Below are positions 6,931 to 14,593 of a stretch of 14,593 nt of DNA, piece after piece (the first letter of the stretch is position 1; each line of letters starts with the position of its first letter). The position numbers were made by a program, and so were the translations under genes. The notes under the pieces were generated by a model. That model was given only the letters and a program-made list of their open reading frames with translations, searched no databases and was not told where the DNA came from. Source of the DNA: Leptolyngbyaceae cyanobacterium SM1_3_5 (GTDB lineage Bacteria; Cyanobacteriota; Cyanobacteriia; Elainellales; Elainellaceae); contig JAAUTJ010000049.1 of NCBI GenBank assembly GCA_012031475.1, positions 1 to 14,593 of the forward strand, written 5' to 3'.

Positions 6931-8486
6931 TTAACAGGGTTGCCCCAGTGCCTCCACGCAATCGCGCCCGCCGCGTTTTGCCAGATACAAAGCGCGATCG
7001 GCACGTTGCAGCACGTCCCAAGCGGTGCGATCACCAATGGGGTCTTGCTGGGCAACGCCGAAACTGGCGGTCACTCGGATTGTGCCTGCGCGGGTGGAAA
7101 TGGGAGTGGCGCAAACGGCCTGCCGCAAGCGTTCGGCTACGTCGATCGCTTTTTCCAAAGTGGTCTCGGTGAGGATGACAACAAATTCTTCGCCGCCATA
7201 GCGGTAGGCTTGGGTTTCGCGCCGAAGCTGTTTTTGCAGGCGAGATGCAATGCTGTGGAGTACCTGATCCCCGATCGGATGGCCGTAGGTGTCGTTGACC
7301 AGCTTGAAATAGTCGATGTCGCACACGATCAGGCTGAAGGCGGGCTGCACTGTCCAGACGGGCGCGAGCGCTGAGTTGAGCCAGTTCGCGCTCAAGCGAT
7401 CGACGTATTAGGAGTTGTGTAGTTCGTCGCGGATGACTTCTTGCTGAAGCGAATTGTTTTGCAGCCTCAGCGCTTCTTGCTTGAACCACAAGCTTTGATA
7501 GTGCTGGGCATTGGTGAGGGCGATCGCGGCTTGGTCGGCCACTTGGCGAATCGTTTGCAGTTCGTCAATTTGGTAGGTGCGCCTTTGGCCGTATTCCAGC
7601 AGGGCAACCGCGCCAAAAAATTCCGACTGCGTAAACAGCGGAATCAGCAAAACGGAGGCAGCTTGAATTTCATGGAGCCAGTCTTGCAAGGGGTCAGGGT
7701 CGCTGTCGAGGTCGAGGGCAAGAAACGATGCGCCGCCCTGCGAAAACATCTCGATCACTTCTTGCCACACCGATCGATCGATCTGCCGCAAGTTCAACGG
7801 TTCGATCGCCTGCTCGCCGTCCCAAACCGCCAAAACGCTGACCGGATCGTGCCGCAAATCGATTAAAACGCAGCGATCGCAGTGCAGCCCTTGCCCCAGT
7901 TCGGCTACGATCCGCTCGACAATTTCATCCGGGTTGAGGCTGGAGTTGAGCAGGCGAGCAATCCGGCCAACTAGAGCGGCTTGCGCTCTGGACTGGTCGA
8001 GGCGATCGCGCCAAAACAATGCGCTGTAGGCCATTTCAAGCTGGCTACAGACAATTTCGATCGATTCAAGCTCCAGCTTGCTCCAGCCAGAGCGGGCGGG
8101 CGGCGAATTTGCAAAACAAAGCGAAGCTGATCGCCGTTTGCGGGTTGCAGCGGAATTGGCACGAGCAAATCGCCTTCGGGCGTTTCGATCGGCTGCAAGT
8201 GCTGCGTCAGCCAACTGGGAATGGTTTTGGCTTCATACAGCCGCACGTCGATCGCGGCGGAATCGATCGTGCCCAGAGGCAAAGCCATCGCCGTTTGCTC
8301 TAATTCTGTCCACCAGCCTTGTGACGCATACAGGCGCGGCGGCGTTTCTGCTGTCCACAGTAGGCAATCGGCGCAGAAGGCAGACGCGATCGATCGCACA
8401 GTTTGCCGCAGCAGTGCATCGATCGAATCGAGGTCAACGACCGCCGCTTTGATGCCAGGGTAAATCGATTTCCAGGTAGATTTCAT
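6931..8486 (-). pseudogene. GAF-domain diguanylate cyclase (GGDEF), broken frame
   Basis: Cytosolic signalling enzyme expected to make cyclic di-GMP. An N-terminal GAF-like region (SIASAFCADCLLWTAETPP) is followed by a clear GAF domain (ELGQGLHCDRCVLIDLRHDP to RQVADQAAIALTNAQHY) and a C-terminal GGDEF domain with FSLIVCDIDYFKLVNDTYGH and RYGGEEFVVIL (GGEEF at 7183-7197). No RxxD inhibitory site is visible upstream of GGEEF. The frame slips once near 8090-8100 (one base missing in a GC-rich run). It is disturbed again around 7395-7425, where RDEL is followed by an in-frame TAA and the expected DxLTxLxNRR motif appears only by switching frames (TQL..RRSLERELAQL). Corrected length is about 518 residues. 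The start is uncertain: ATG at 8486 or GTG at 8504. It could be a pseudogene or an error-affected intact gene. Confidence 0.8.
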
Positions 8487-8506
8487 GGAGAAGGTGGACA
8501 GCACTG

Positions 8507-8530
8507 GCGCTAAAATTCAAACTTTAGCGC
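8507..8530. promoter_or_regulatory. 8-bp inverted repeat at the cyclase start
   Basis: GCGCTAAA (8507-8514) and its exact reverse complement TTTAGCGC (8523-8530) are separated by eight bases. The site lies immediately upstream of the alternative GTG start (8504) and 21 bases from the ATG (8486). It could be an operator or a hairpin over the translation start. No regulator can be named. Confidence 0.45.
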
Positions 8531-8627
8531 AGGCTGAGAAAGAGAAATGCTGCAACCGTCTTGCGATCGAATTGCACGGATTAAATAGAAGACACACCCT
8601 AATACCTAATAAGTTTCCGCTCACCCT

Positions 8628-8960
8628 TCACAGCGTCACGATTGGCACAAACGGCAAAGGAATTACATCGCCAAACTCAATTCCAAAACGGTAAGCTTGA
8701 GCGCAAGTTGTGGAAACAACCGAGCCACCCTTCCAAGCGCTGACAAATCAACACTTTGCTGTAGCGATATTACAAATCATACAGGTAAAATCTCGCGATC
8801 GACTGAGGCGCAATCGAGTCAAAGTTTTTGATGCTGAGTCATTTTTCCAACCAGCCGCGAATTGAAGGAAGGTAGGGCAATCGATCGCAGTCGAGGAAAG
8901 GGCTAAATCAAAAGGTAGAAATTTCGACTTTGCTTCACCCAAAGCGGCTTGAATTGCGAT
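8628..8960 (-). pseudogene. Probable decayed small gene, one in-frame TGA
   Basis: A single minus-strand frame of 111 codons between TAA (8963-8961) and TGA (8630-8628) is interrupted only by TGA at 8750-8748. The upstream part reads IAIQAALGEAKSKFLPFDLA and continues STAIDCPTFLQFAAGWKNDS; the downstream part reads WKGGSVVSTTCAQAYRFGIE then FGDVIPLPFVPIVTL. Both halves look like protein and share one frame, which suggests a gene lost by a point mutation. There is no ATG at the 5' end, and the family is not recognised. It may be chance. Confidence 0.35.
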
Positions 8961-8994
8961 TTAATTTCGCCAAGCTGTTAACTAGGAGCGCTAG

Positions 8995-9264
8995 ATTAAG
9001 AAAGATGAACAAGCGATGCGATCGCTTTGGCCGCCAAAACTCGATGAATCTACTCAACAAATCAACTGAATTGATGCAGCGCGATGCCAAAATGGAGAGC
9101 TAGCCGAAATTGGAATTGGAATTGTGCCAATTGAGCAAGTTGCTGAAGCGATCGCCACTGCAAAGCAATCACCGGATTGACTACAAGAAGCGCTGGAAAG
9201 CATTGATCCGACTTGCACCTTTGCCCTTCATACTTGCCAAAAGCACCCTGCTAATTTCCGCTAG
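8995..9264 (+). pseudogene. Probable decayed small gene, two in-frame TGAs
   Basis: One plus-strand frame of 90 codons runs from a TAG to the TAG at 9262-9264, broken by TGA at 9067-9069 and 9178-9180. Segments read MRSLWPPKLDESTQQIN (ATG at 9016), then CQNGELAEIGIGIVPIEQVA and LQEALESIDPTCTFALHTCQ. The last TAG sits inside a terminator-like hairpin, fitting an old 3' end. Family unknown. Two stops in 90 codons can also occur by chance, so confidence is low. Confidence 0.3.
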
Positions 9265-9272
9265 CAGTTTTT
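9248..9272 (+). terminator. Weak terminator-like hairpin
   Basis: CTGCTA (9248-9253) pairs with TAGCAG (9262-9267) across an 8-base loop, followed directly by TTTTT (9268-9272). The stem is only 6 bp and AT/GC mixed. It lies 11 bases before the acyltransferase ATG, so it may be the terminator of the decayed upstream frame or act as a leader hairpin. Confidence 0.35.
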
Positions 9273-9283
9273 GATCAAACGCC

Positions 9284-10738
9284 ATGACAAGCTATCCCAA
9301 TTCGACTTCCCAGCGCATCGCGTGGATTGAAGGAATTCGCGTCCTCGCCGCGATCGCCTTTGTTCCCTATCACGCTCAGCTATTGTTTACCAACTATGCT
9401 TTTACGCCGCAGCCAACCGGAATTGCCAGCAATTTCACTTCCCTGATCGAAGCAAGCAGCCGTTTAGGAGCGCTGAGCGGATTGAGCATTCCGCTGTGGT
9501 TTGGCTATCAGTTTGTCGATGTGTTTGTGCTAATTAGCGGCTTTAGCTTGGTGCTGTCGCTGCGGAGTCGATCGATCGATCCGTTGCAGTTCATCCGCCA
9601 GCGGTTTTTTCGCATCCTCTGGCCGTTTTGGACAGTCGCTTGGCTTTCCTATCCGGTTTTGTGGGCGATCGGCACGGCGACGAACAGCTACATTCCCGAT
9701 CGCTGGCACATCTTCGCGGGAGCCAGTTTTCCTTTGCTGTTTGAGTATGCCAGCGATTTGCTGCTGCCCACGAGCGGCCCCTGGTGGTCGATTCCGCTGA
9801 TTTTGAGCTTTGCGATCGTCTTTCCATTCCTTTGCTATTTGCAGGCGCGATGGGGCGATCGCAACTTGCTGATCATGAGCGTGATTGTCACGATCGTCTA
9901 TCGCTTGCTGGGCGTGTTTGCGTTTGGCGGACATCCAACCTATGTGGCGATCGACACGCCTTCAAGCTGGCTGCCGTTTGTGTCGTTCCTGGCAAAGCTC
10001 AGCACGTTTGTCGTTGGCATGGTGGTCGCTCGCGCCTATCAAGCCGGACGAGGCGTGATCTTTTGGCCTGTGGGTCGCGCTTTGCGCTACGGAATCGGCT
10101 TCTATGTCGTTGGATTCATCTGTCAGTTTTATTGGGCAGGGTGGATTGTGGCGGATTTGCTGCTTCCGATCGGCTTGCTGCTTTGCACGATGGTCGTTTT
10201 TCGAGTCCTCGCTCAAAATCGCACTCTGGCGGCAGCAATGATCTGGCTGGGGGCACACAGCTACAGCTACTTTTTGATTCACAACTTCGTGGTCGATCGC
10301 ACCACGCACTTGATCATCGGCGTCAGCGTCACGCGCTTTTGGCTGCTGCTGCCCGTGATGATTCTGGGAACCTTGGTGCTGGCCATCCTTGCCGACGCCA
10401 TTACGCCATTAATCAAGCGAGTCGTGGCGGCGATCGGGCGCGACCTTGACTATGTGCTGAGCAAAACCAAGCCGCGATCGCGGATCTGGCAGCCCCAAGT
10501 GGGCGATCCGGTTCGCTATCGGGGCGAAGCAGGCTGGGCAATCCTCAAAGTGGAACAGCTATTGGACGATCAATCCCACTATCTATGTCAAATCTGGGAT
10601 GGGCATAGGACAATGTGGCAGAGCGAAGACGAGCTTGCGCTTGACCGCAACTTCCCCGAAGACGATCGCCCCCCGGCTCAATCAAACCTGGCTCCTAACC
10701 CTTTCGATCCGAAGTACCCTTTTGAATCTGGAGAATGA
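9284..10738 (+). CDS. Membrane acyltransferase, OafA/YrhL type (Acyl_transf_3)
   Basis: Polytopic inner-membrane enzyme expected to transfer an acyl group, often acetyl, to a sugar of a surface or secreted polysaccharide or lipid. The product is 484 residues. Family features are at the N terminus: RIAWIEGIRVLAAIAFVPYH with Arg19 and the conserved His30, then FVDVFVLISGFSLVLSLRSR (77-96), and the basic FIRQRFFRILWPFW (103-116). About ten hydrophobic segments run to roughly residue 380. An unusual soluble tail of about 99 residues (386-484) follows, with GDPVRYRGEAGWAILKVEQL and a DGHRTMW motif, looking like a small beta-rich SH3-like domain. The donor and acceptor cannot be predicted. The glycosyltransferase begins 6 bases later, so the pair is probably one operon. 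Confidence 0.88.
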   Translation: MTSYPNSTSQRIAWIEGIRVLAAIAFVPYHAQLLFTNYAFTPQPTGIASNFTSLIEASSRLGALSGLSIPLWFGYQFVDVFVLISGFSLVLSLRSRSIDPLQFIRQRFFRILWPFWTVAWLSYPVLWAIGTATNSYIPDRWHIFAGASFPLLFEYASDLLLPTSGPWWSIPLILSFAIVFPFLCYLQARWGDRNLLIMSVIVTIVYRLLGVFAFGGHPTYVAIDTPSSWLPFVSFLAKLSTFVVGMVVARAYQAGRGVIFWPVGRALRYGIGFYVVGFICQFYWAGWIVADLLLPIGLLLCTMVVFRVLAQNRTLAAAMIWLGAHSYSYFLIHNFVVDRTTHLIIGVSVTRFWLLLPVMILGTLVLAILADAITPLIKRVVAAIGRDLDYVLSKTKPRSRIWQPQVGDPVRYRGEAGWAILKVEQLLDDQSHYLCQIWDGHRTMWQSEDELALDRNFPEDDRPPAQSNLAPNPFDPKYPFESGE

Positions 10739-10744
10739 CTGCAA

Positions 10745-12187
10745 GTGAGGAAGTGGACGGCTGAACTTTACAAGCTGATCTTCACGCATATTGTGCTGAT
10801 TGGCGCTCCGACAATTTTCTTTTACTGTCTCAGACGCGGCGGCTGGAGCTTGACAGGCATCCACATGACGATCGCCACGTTTTATGTGATTAGCTCGATC
10901 GTGCTGATCACCGAAGCCACCGTATCAAGCTTTCGTCGCTATGCCACCCGCGCAGGCGCACCGAAGCCGAACTGGGGCGATCACCTCAAGCAAAAATTGG
11001 GCGTCGGTGGTGCAAAGCTGCCCGCTCCGTCTGCGCCCGTGCCGAAATGTTCGTTTCTTGTCGCGGCCTATTTGCCCAACGAAAAGGACATTATTCTCGA
11101 CACGCTCAAACATTTGCTAGAGCGCATTGACGTTCCCGCAGGTGGACTAGAAGTGATTTTGGCGTACAACACGCCGATTGATTTGCCGATCGAAAACGAT
11201 TTGGCTTGTCTGGCCGAACAGCAGCCGAATTTGAAGCTGTTGCGCGTTGAAGGCAGTCGATCGAAAGCGGAAAACCTCAACGCCGCGCTCGATATCGTGA
11301 CCGGAGAAATCGTTTGTGTCCTGGATGCCGATCACCATCCCGCTGCCGACTGCTTTGGGCGGGCATGGCTTTGGCTCGATCGCGGCTACGATGTCGTTCA
11401 AGGCCGCAATATTATTCGCAATCATCGTCAAAATTTGCTGACTGAAAACATTGCGATCGAGTTTGAAATGATCTACGGCGTTTGTCATCCGGCCAAATCA
11501 TTTCTCACCGACACCAGCATTTTTGGCGGCTCAAATGGCTACTGGCGCACGTCAGTTTTGAAGCGAATTCGGTTTAATCCGACGATGCTGACCGAGGACA
11601 TTGACGCTTCAATGCGAACCTTGCTGAACGGCTATCGAATCTTGCACGATCGCAGCATTGTCACGACTGAACTGGCTCCCGCTGATTTGCGATCGTTTTG
11701 GTTTCAGCGCAAACGCTGGGCGCAAGGCTGGCTGGAAGTCAGCTTGAAATATCAGCGCCGGATTTGGAAATCGAGTCAATTCACGTTTTTACAAAAAGCC
11801 TATTGGACATATTTGCTTTATTTCGCCGAGCTTTATACGCTGGTTGCCATTCAAATTATTCCAATTTCCTTGAGTGAATTGCTGTTTCACGGCTTCATTC
11901 CCCAGTCACACAATCATTACCTGTGGTTTAGCAGCATGATTGCGATTTTTAGCGGGCTTTATCAAACTGTAATTGCCGCTAAAATTGCCGCCAAACGCTA
12001 TCCAATTCACTATTTCTTTCAGCACGCCGTTCTGATTTATTTCTTCGTGGCGCTGAAGAATTCCATCTCGATCGTCGGCTTCTACGATCACATCAAAGGC
12101 AACACTTCCTGGCTGATTACGCCGCGCAGTCGGCAGGTACGATCGATGCGCGATCGCGAAGCCGCCCTCTTGAGCGGACGCCGTTAA
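10745..12187 (+). CDS. Processive-type membrane glycosyltransferase family 2
   Basis: Inner-membrane GT2 enzyme of the cellulose/hyaluronan synthase-like kind, expected to polymerise sugars from nucleotide-sugar donors. The product is 480 residues from a GTG start. Two N-terminal membrane helices (about 11-29 and 40-57) precede the GT-A domain: FLVAAYLPNEKDI (104-116), SKAENLNAAL (173-182), the DxD-type DADHH (194-198), the acceptor/base motif TED (283-285) and QRKRW (321-325, the QxxRW signature). Three C-terminal helices follow (about 352-373, 393-411, 423-440). GTG at 10745 is chosen because the preceding ATG at 10735 is in another frame; GGAG at 10730-10733 lies 11 bases upstream. Intact. 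The product polysaccharide is unknown. The acyltransferase just upstream may modify it. Confidence 0.9.
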   Translation: MRKWTAELYKLIFTHIVLIGAPTIFFYCLRRGGWSLTGIHMTIATFYVISSIVLITEATVSSFRRYATRAGAPKPNWGDHLKQKLGVGGAKLPAPSAPVPKCSFLVAAYLPNEKDIILDTLKHLLERIDVPAGGLEVILAYNTPIDLPIENDLACLAEQQPNLKLLRVEGSRSKAENLNAALDIVTGEIVCVLDADHHPAADCFGRAWLWLDRGYDVVQGRNIIRNHRQNLLTENIAIEFEMIYGVCHPAKSFLTDTSIFGGSNGYWRTSVLKRIRFNPTMLTEDIDASMRTLLNGYRILHDRSIVTTELAPADLRSFWFQRKRWAQGWLEVSLKYQRRIWKSSQFTFLQKAYWTYLLYFAELYTLVAIQIIPISLSELLFHGFIPQSHNHYLWFSSMIAIFSGLYQTVIAAKIAAKRYPIHYFFQHAVLIYFFVALKNSISIVGFYDHIKGNTSWLITPRSRQVRSMRDREAALLSGRR

Positions 12188-12330
12188 ATCAGGGCAGAGG
12201 ATGGACTGCATCAAGGCTGCGGCTCAGTCCTCCAGCACGATCGCCCTCCAGTCACGATCGCTACCGGAACCCAAGTCGCCTTTGTTAAGGTATCGGTGGT
12301 GATCGTTCCTGAATTTCTACCTGAATTGCT

Positions 12331-13838
12331 ATGCGTCTACCTTCTCGATCGCTCACGTGGCCGAGTACAAAAGCTTCTGCTCCATCCACCTCATCAAGGC
12401 TATCCAAACCGTCCACGCTATCCACACGCGACCTGCGGCGATCGTCAGATGCGATCGGGATTGGTTTAGGCCGATCGCGGCAAGGGCAACTGACCGACTC
12501 AGATCGATCGAATCGCTTGCGGGCGGATTCGTTTGCCGATGACTATCTTTTGCGCGGTCTGAAAACCGGAGAAACTGTACGAATCGATTTGCACTCTCGC
12601 GCCTTTAATCCGTTTTTGCAGCTTGTCAACGCCAAAACGGGCAGCTTGCTTTGGCGCAACAACGATCGCGCCTTGGGCAGCACAGCCGCCAGCATCACCT
12701 TCACCGTGCGATCGAATCAGTCTTACCTGCTGCGCGTCACCAGTGCCGAAGCAGCAGGCAAAGGCCGCTATGTCCTCAAAACGATTCGCAATCCCCCGCC
12801 AGAACTTGTCTTCAATGGCGAATATGGCTATGGGCTGGTCGATGGCGGCGCAGCGGTGAGCCGTGCGATCGCGACTCCGACGGGAAGCAGCCCGATAGCC
12901 GGAAGCAGCCCGACCCGATTTGCCCGTCAGCCCGACGAGAACGCTTGGAACGTAGATTTGGTCAACGCACCGGAAGTTTGGGCACAAGGCTTCAGCGGGC
13001 AAAACGTGACGGTTGCCGTTCTCGACACGGGCGTGGACTACAACCACCCGGATTTGCAGGCCAATTTGTGGCAAAACCTCAACGAGATTCCAGACAACGG
13101 CATTGATGACGATCGAAACGGCTACATCGACGATGTGCGCGGCTGGAATTTTGCCGATGCCCAAGACAGCAACGATCCGATGGATACCGACCAGCACGGT
13201 ACGCATGTCGCAGGCACGATCGCCGCAACCCACAACAACTTTGGCGTCACGGGCGTGGCCTACAGCGCCAAAATTATGCCTGTGCGCGTGATTGGCGGCG
13301 TGGATGACAACCGCGCCAATCTGTTCGATCGCAACGTGGCAGCGGGCATTCGCTATGCCGTCGATAACGGAGCGCGAGTGCTGAATCTCAGCTTGGGCAA
13401 TTTTTGGGCGATCCGCCGATGAAGCAAACGCGAGCCGCACTGCGCTATGCCACCCGTCGCGGTGCGATCGCAGTCATGGCGTCGGGCAACGAACGACTGG
13501 ATGGAGCCAACCGCCCGATCGAACCCGCTGCCTTTGCCCGCTTTGGATTGGGCGTGGGCGTGGGCGCGATCGATCGCCGCCGTCAGCTTGCCGACTTCTC
13601 CAATCCAGCAGGAAATCGACCGCTGACGTTTCTATCGGCTCCGGGCGTGAATGTGCGATCGACCGTCCCCAACCGTCGCTATGAGCAAAACGGCTGGAGC
13701 GGCACTTCCATGTCAACCCCACACATCAGCGCCACGATCGCCCTGATGCTCAGCGCCAATCCCAGCCTCACGACGGCTCAAGTTTTAGACATTCTCAGGG
13801 CAACTGCCGACTCGACAGGCATCCAAGACTACGCTTGA
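12331..13838 (+). pseudogene. Subtilisin-like S8 serine protease with PPC-like domain (frameshifted)
   Basis: Serine endopeptidase. Residues about 51-152 look like a bacterial pre-peptidase (PPC) domain (DDYLLRGLKTGETVRIDLHS to GKGRYVLKT). The S8 domain follows with Asp232 in VAVLDTGVDYNHPD, His289 in QHGTHVAGTIAA, the Asn of AVMASGNE, and Ser in WSGTSMSTPHIS (13707-13709, about residue 460). The frame breaks at a T run (13401-13405): restoring one T reads LSLGNFLGDPPMKQTRAALR and links the two parts, giving about 502 residues. As written, the product stops at 13420-13422 and lacks the catalytic Ser. No signal peptide is seen at MRLPSRSLTW, so the true start may differ. The end (ILRATADSTGIQDYA) is short of the usual last helix, so the C terminus may also be cut. 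It converges with and overlaps the acidic frame by 10 bases. Confidence 0.85.
12883..12913 (+). repeat. 13-base direct repeat in the protease linker
   Basis: GGAAGCAGCCCGA occurs at 12883-12895 and again at 12901-12913. It encodes the duplicated GSSP segment (TGSSPIAGSSPT) in the flexible linker between the PPC-like and catalytic domains, and looks like a small slippage duplication. Confidence 0.8.
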
Positions 13839-14413
13839 TCAACTTCGGGCGCAGGCGGTTTCGGCGCGATCGCATCTTCGCCCTCCGGTGAACTATCTGC
13901 TTCAGTGGAGGCTGCACCCACAGGTTCGATCGCCGCTTCGATCGGCGGTGCAAATTCCTCAATCACTTCCACCTCAATCAGTTCGATGCTGGGCGGATCG
14001 TCCGTCTCGACCACGATCGCCACCTCTTCGATCGCGCCCTCTTCCGATTCAATCAGGACAACCGCCTCGATCGCCGCTTCCGGCTCAATCACCACCACAA
14101 CATCCTCGATCGTTTCAGCCTCAGGTTCAACCCTCTCCACTGCTTCGATCGCAGCCTCAGAAACGATTGCAGATTCGATCGTCTCTTCATCCTCCCAATT
14201 CTCAAACTCCTCCAGATCCGGTGAGGGTTCCGGCGGCGGAGTTGGGCGTGGTGATTTGACTTTGGGCGACTTGGCTTTCGGTGATTTGGCGTTGGGCGCA
14301 TTTCGCCGCAAGCCGCCAAACAAACCGGGCGATCGAGCCGGACGAGCCGGAGCAGGTGGTTCAACAGTGACAGCTTCATCGATCGCAGGCTCCCCGATCG
14401 CTCCAGCAACCAA
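13829..14413 (-). CDS. Acidic low-complexity protein, probably truncated at the 5' end
   Basis: A 194-codon frame with only a TTG as nominal start. The first part is Pro/Ala/Lys-rich, with ARSPGLFGGLRRN and a KSPKAKSPKVKSPRP linker. The remainder is dominated by Glu, Ile, Val and Ala (VEPEAETIEDVVVVIEPEAA, IESEEGAIEEVAIVV) and ends EDAIAPKPPAPEVDQA. No membrane helix or known domain. The frame stays open to a stop at 14446-14444 without an ATG, which suggests its true N terminus is missing at the compositional break near 14410. It overlaps the protease tail by 10 bases, end to end. I favour this strand over the Ser/Thr-rich antisense frame because of the ordered linker. Function unknown. Confidence 0.45.
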   Translation of the reverse strand: MVAGAIGEPAIDEAVTVEPPAPARPARSPGLFGGLRRNAPNAKSPKAKSPKVKSPRPTPPPEPSPDLEEFENWEDEETIESAIVSEAAIEAVERVEPEAETIEDVVVVIEPEAAIEAVVLIESEEGAIEEVAIVVETDDPPSIELIEVEVIEEFAPPIEAAIEPVGAASTEADSSPEGEDAIAPKPPAPEVDQA

Positions 14414-14548
14414 AGGTTCCGCAACGACAAAGAACGGGCCAGTTCACCGGTCAAGGTCTTTGCTCGCAAGCGGTTTCAGGCCTCGATCCTTGGCATGGTC
14501 AAGGCCGTGTACCGGCCGGAACCGATGCAGCCCCAGGACGAGGTCTAA
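14414..14548 (+). CDS. C-terminal fragment of an unrecognised, foreign-looking gene
   Basis: A plus-strand frame reads RFRNDKERASSPVKVFARKR, then FQASILGMVKAVYRPEPMQP, then QDEV and TAA at 14546-14548. Most third codon positions are G or C (GTC, AAG, GCC, GTG, TAC, CGG, CCG, CAG, GAC, GAG) and no HIP1 octamer occurs, unlike everything to the left. There is no start codon of its own and no recognisable family. It could be the end of a mobile-element gene or sequence from another organism joined by assembly. Confidence 0.35.
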   Translation, partial: RFRNDKERASSPVKVFARKRFQASILGMVKAVYRPEPMQPQDEV

Positions 14549-14593
14549 TTTTGCCATCCCGGCCTGGGACATGCATTCGTAAGGTGCGAAGAA

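Larger units (their letters stand above)
8505..9283. other. Divergent intergenic region (779 bases)
   Basis: This separates the minus-strand block from the plus-strand block and should hold promoters for both the cyclase and the acyltransferase, but I cannot point to convincing -35/-10 boxes. It contains the inverted repeat at 8507-8530, two degenerate reading frames (8628-8960 minus, 8995-9264 plus) and a hairpin with a T run at 9248-9272. I see no tRNA, rRNA or riboswitch. HIP1-type motifs continue through it (e.g. around 9019 and 9148). Confidence 0.6.

Noticed and set aside
8485..8694. Small plus-strand frame (69 codons) in the divergent region
   Set aside because: It begins over the cyclase start, contains the inverted repeat and overlaps the better minus-strand frame; no protein-like features.
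8628..9264. TGA recoded as an amino acid in the intergenic frames
   Set aside because: Supported genes in this window end normally at TGA (e.g. 10736-10738, 13836-13838), so the code is standard; decay or chance is simpler.
12499..13440. Long minus-strand open frame (313 codons) opposite the protease
   Set aside because: It is the antisense of a strongly supported S8 domain with catalytic motifs; its translation shows no domain and the openness follows from GC/HIP1 bias.
13905..14582. Ser/Thr-rich plus-strand frame opposite the acidic protein
   Set aside because: It looks like the antisense of an acidic repetitive frame, crosses the compositional break at ~14410 without a change of frame, and has no domain.

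Overview
The window looks like a chromosomal segment of a cyanobacterium. The HIP1 octamer GCGATCGC and its GATCG core recur in genes and gaps alike (for example 2184-2191 and 2319-2326). There are also heptanucleotide tandem repeats and perfect palindromic repeats of the kind scattered through cyanobacterial genomes, and most genes lack a Shine-Dalgarno sequence. I cannot name a genus.

Left block, all on the minus strand, read from high to low coordinates. (a) A GAF-domain diguanylate cyclase (about 8486 to 6931), broken by small lesions. (b) A phosphomannomutase/phosphoglucomutase (6747-5305). (c) The RdgB/HAM1 nucleotide pyrophosphatase (5171-4581). (d) An intact exosortase with a fused EpsI-like tail (4396-2900). 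(e) A large membrane protein with VIT and vWA domains and a C-terminal PEP-CTERM sorting signal (2777-141), carrying four single-base frameshifts whose net effect is zero. (f) The start of an unrecognised gene (129 to the window edge). Genes d and e are the most interesting part: a single-substrate protein-sorting module, in which the exosortase sits beside its probable dedicated substrate. GGGTGTC heptamer arrays lie directly against or within two bases of the start codons of b, c and e.

Middle: a 779-base divergent gap (8505-9283). It holds an inverted repeat at the cyclase start, two probably decayed short reading frames (one per strand, each interrupted by in-frame TGA) and a weak terminator-like hairpin.

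Right block, plus strand. An OafA-type membrane acyltransferase (9284-10738) and a processive-type membrane GT2 glycosyltransferase (10745-12187) lie 6 bases apart and probably form an operon for making and decorating a surface polysaccharide. They are followed by a subtilisin-like protease with an N-terminal PPC-like domain (12331-13838), frameshifted in a T run. A convergent minus-strand frame encodes an acidic low-complexity protein. The last ~180 bases lack HIP1 motifs and hold the GC3-rich end of a foreign-looking reading frame, so a contig join or insertion boundary near 14410 is possible.

Taken together: sugar-phosphate interconversion, polysaccharide polymerisation and acylation, and exosortase sorting all point to envelope/exopolysaccharide biology. 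The operon links are inferred from spacing. Small indels in three of the eight long genes, several in homopolymers, raise the possibility of read error rather than true gene loss.
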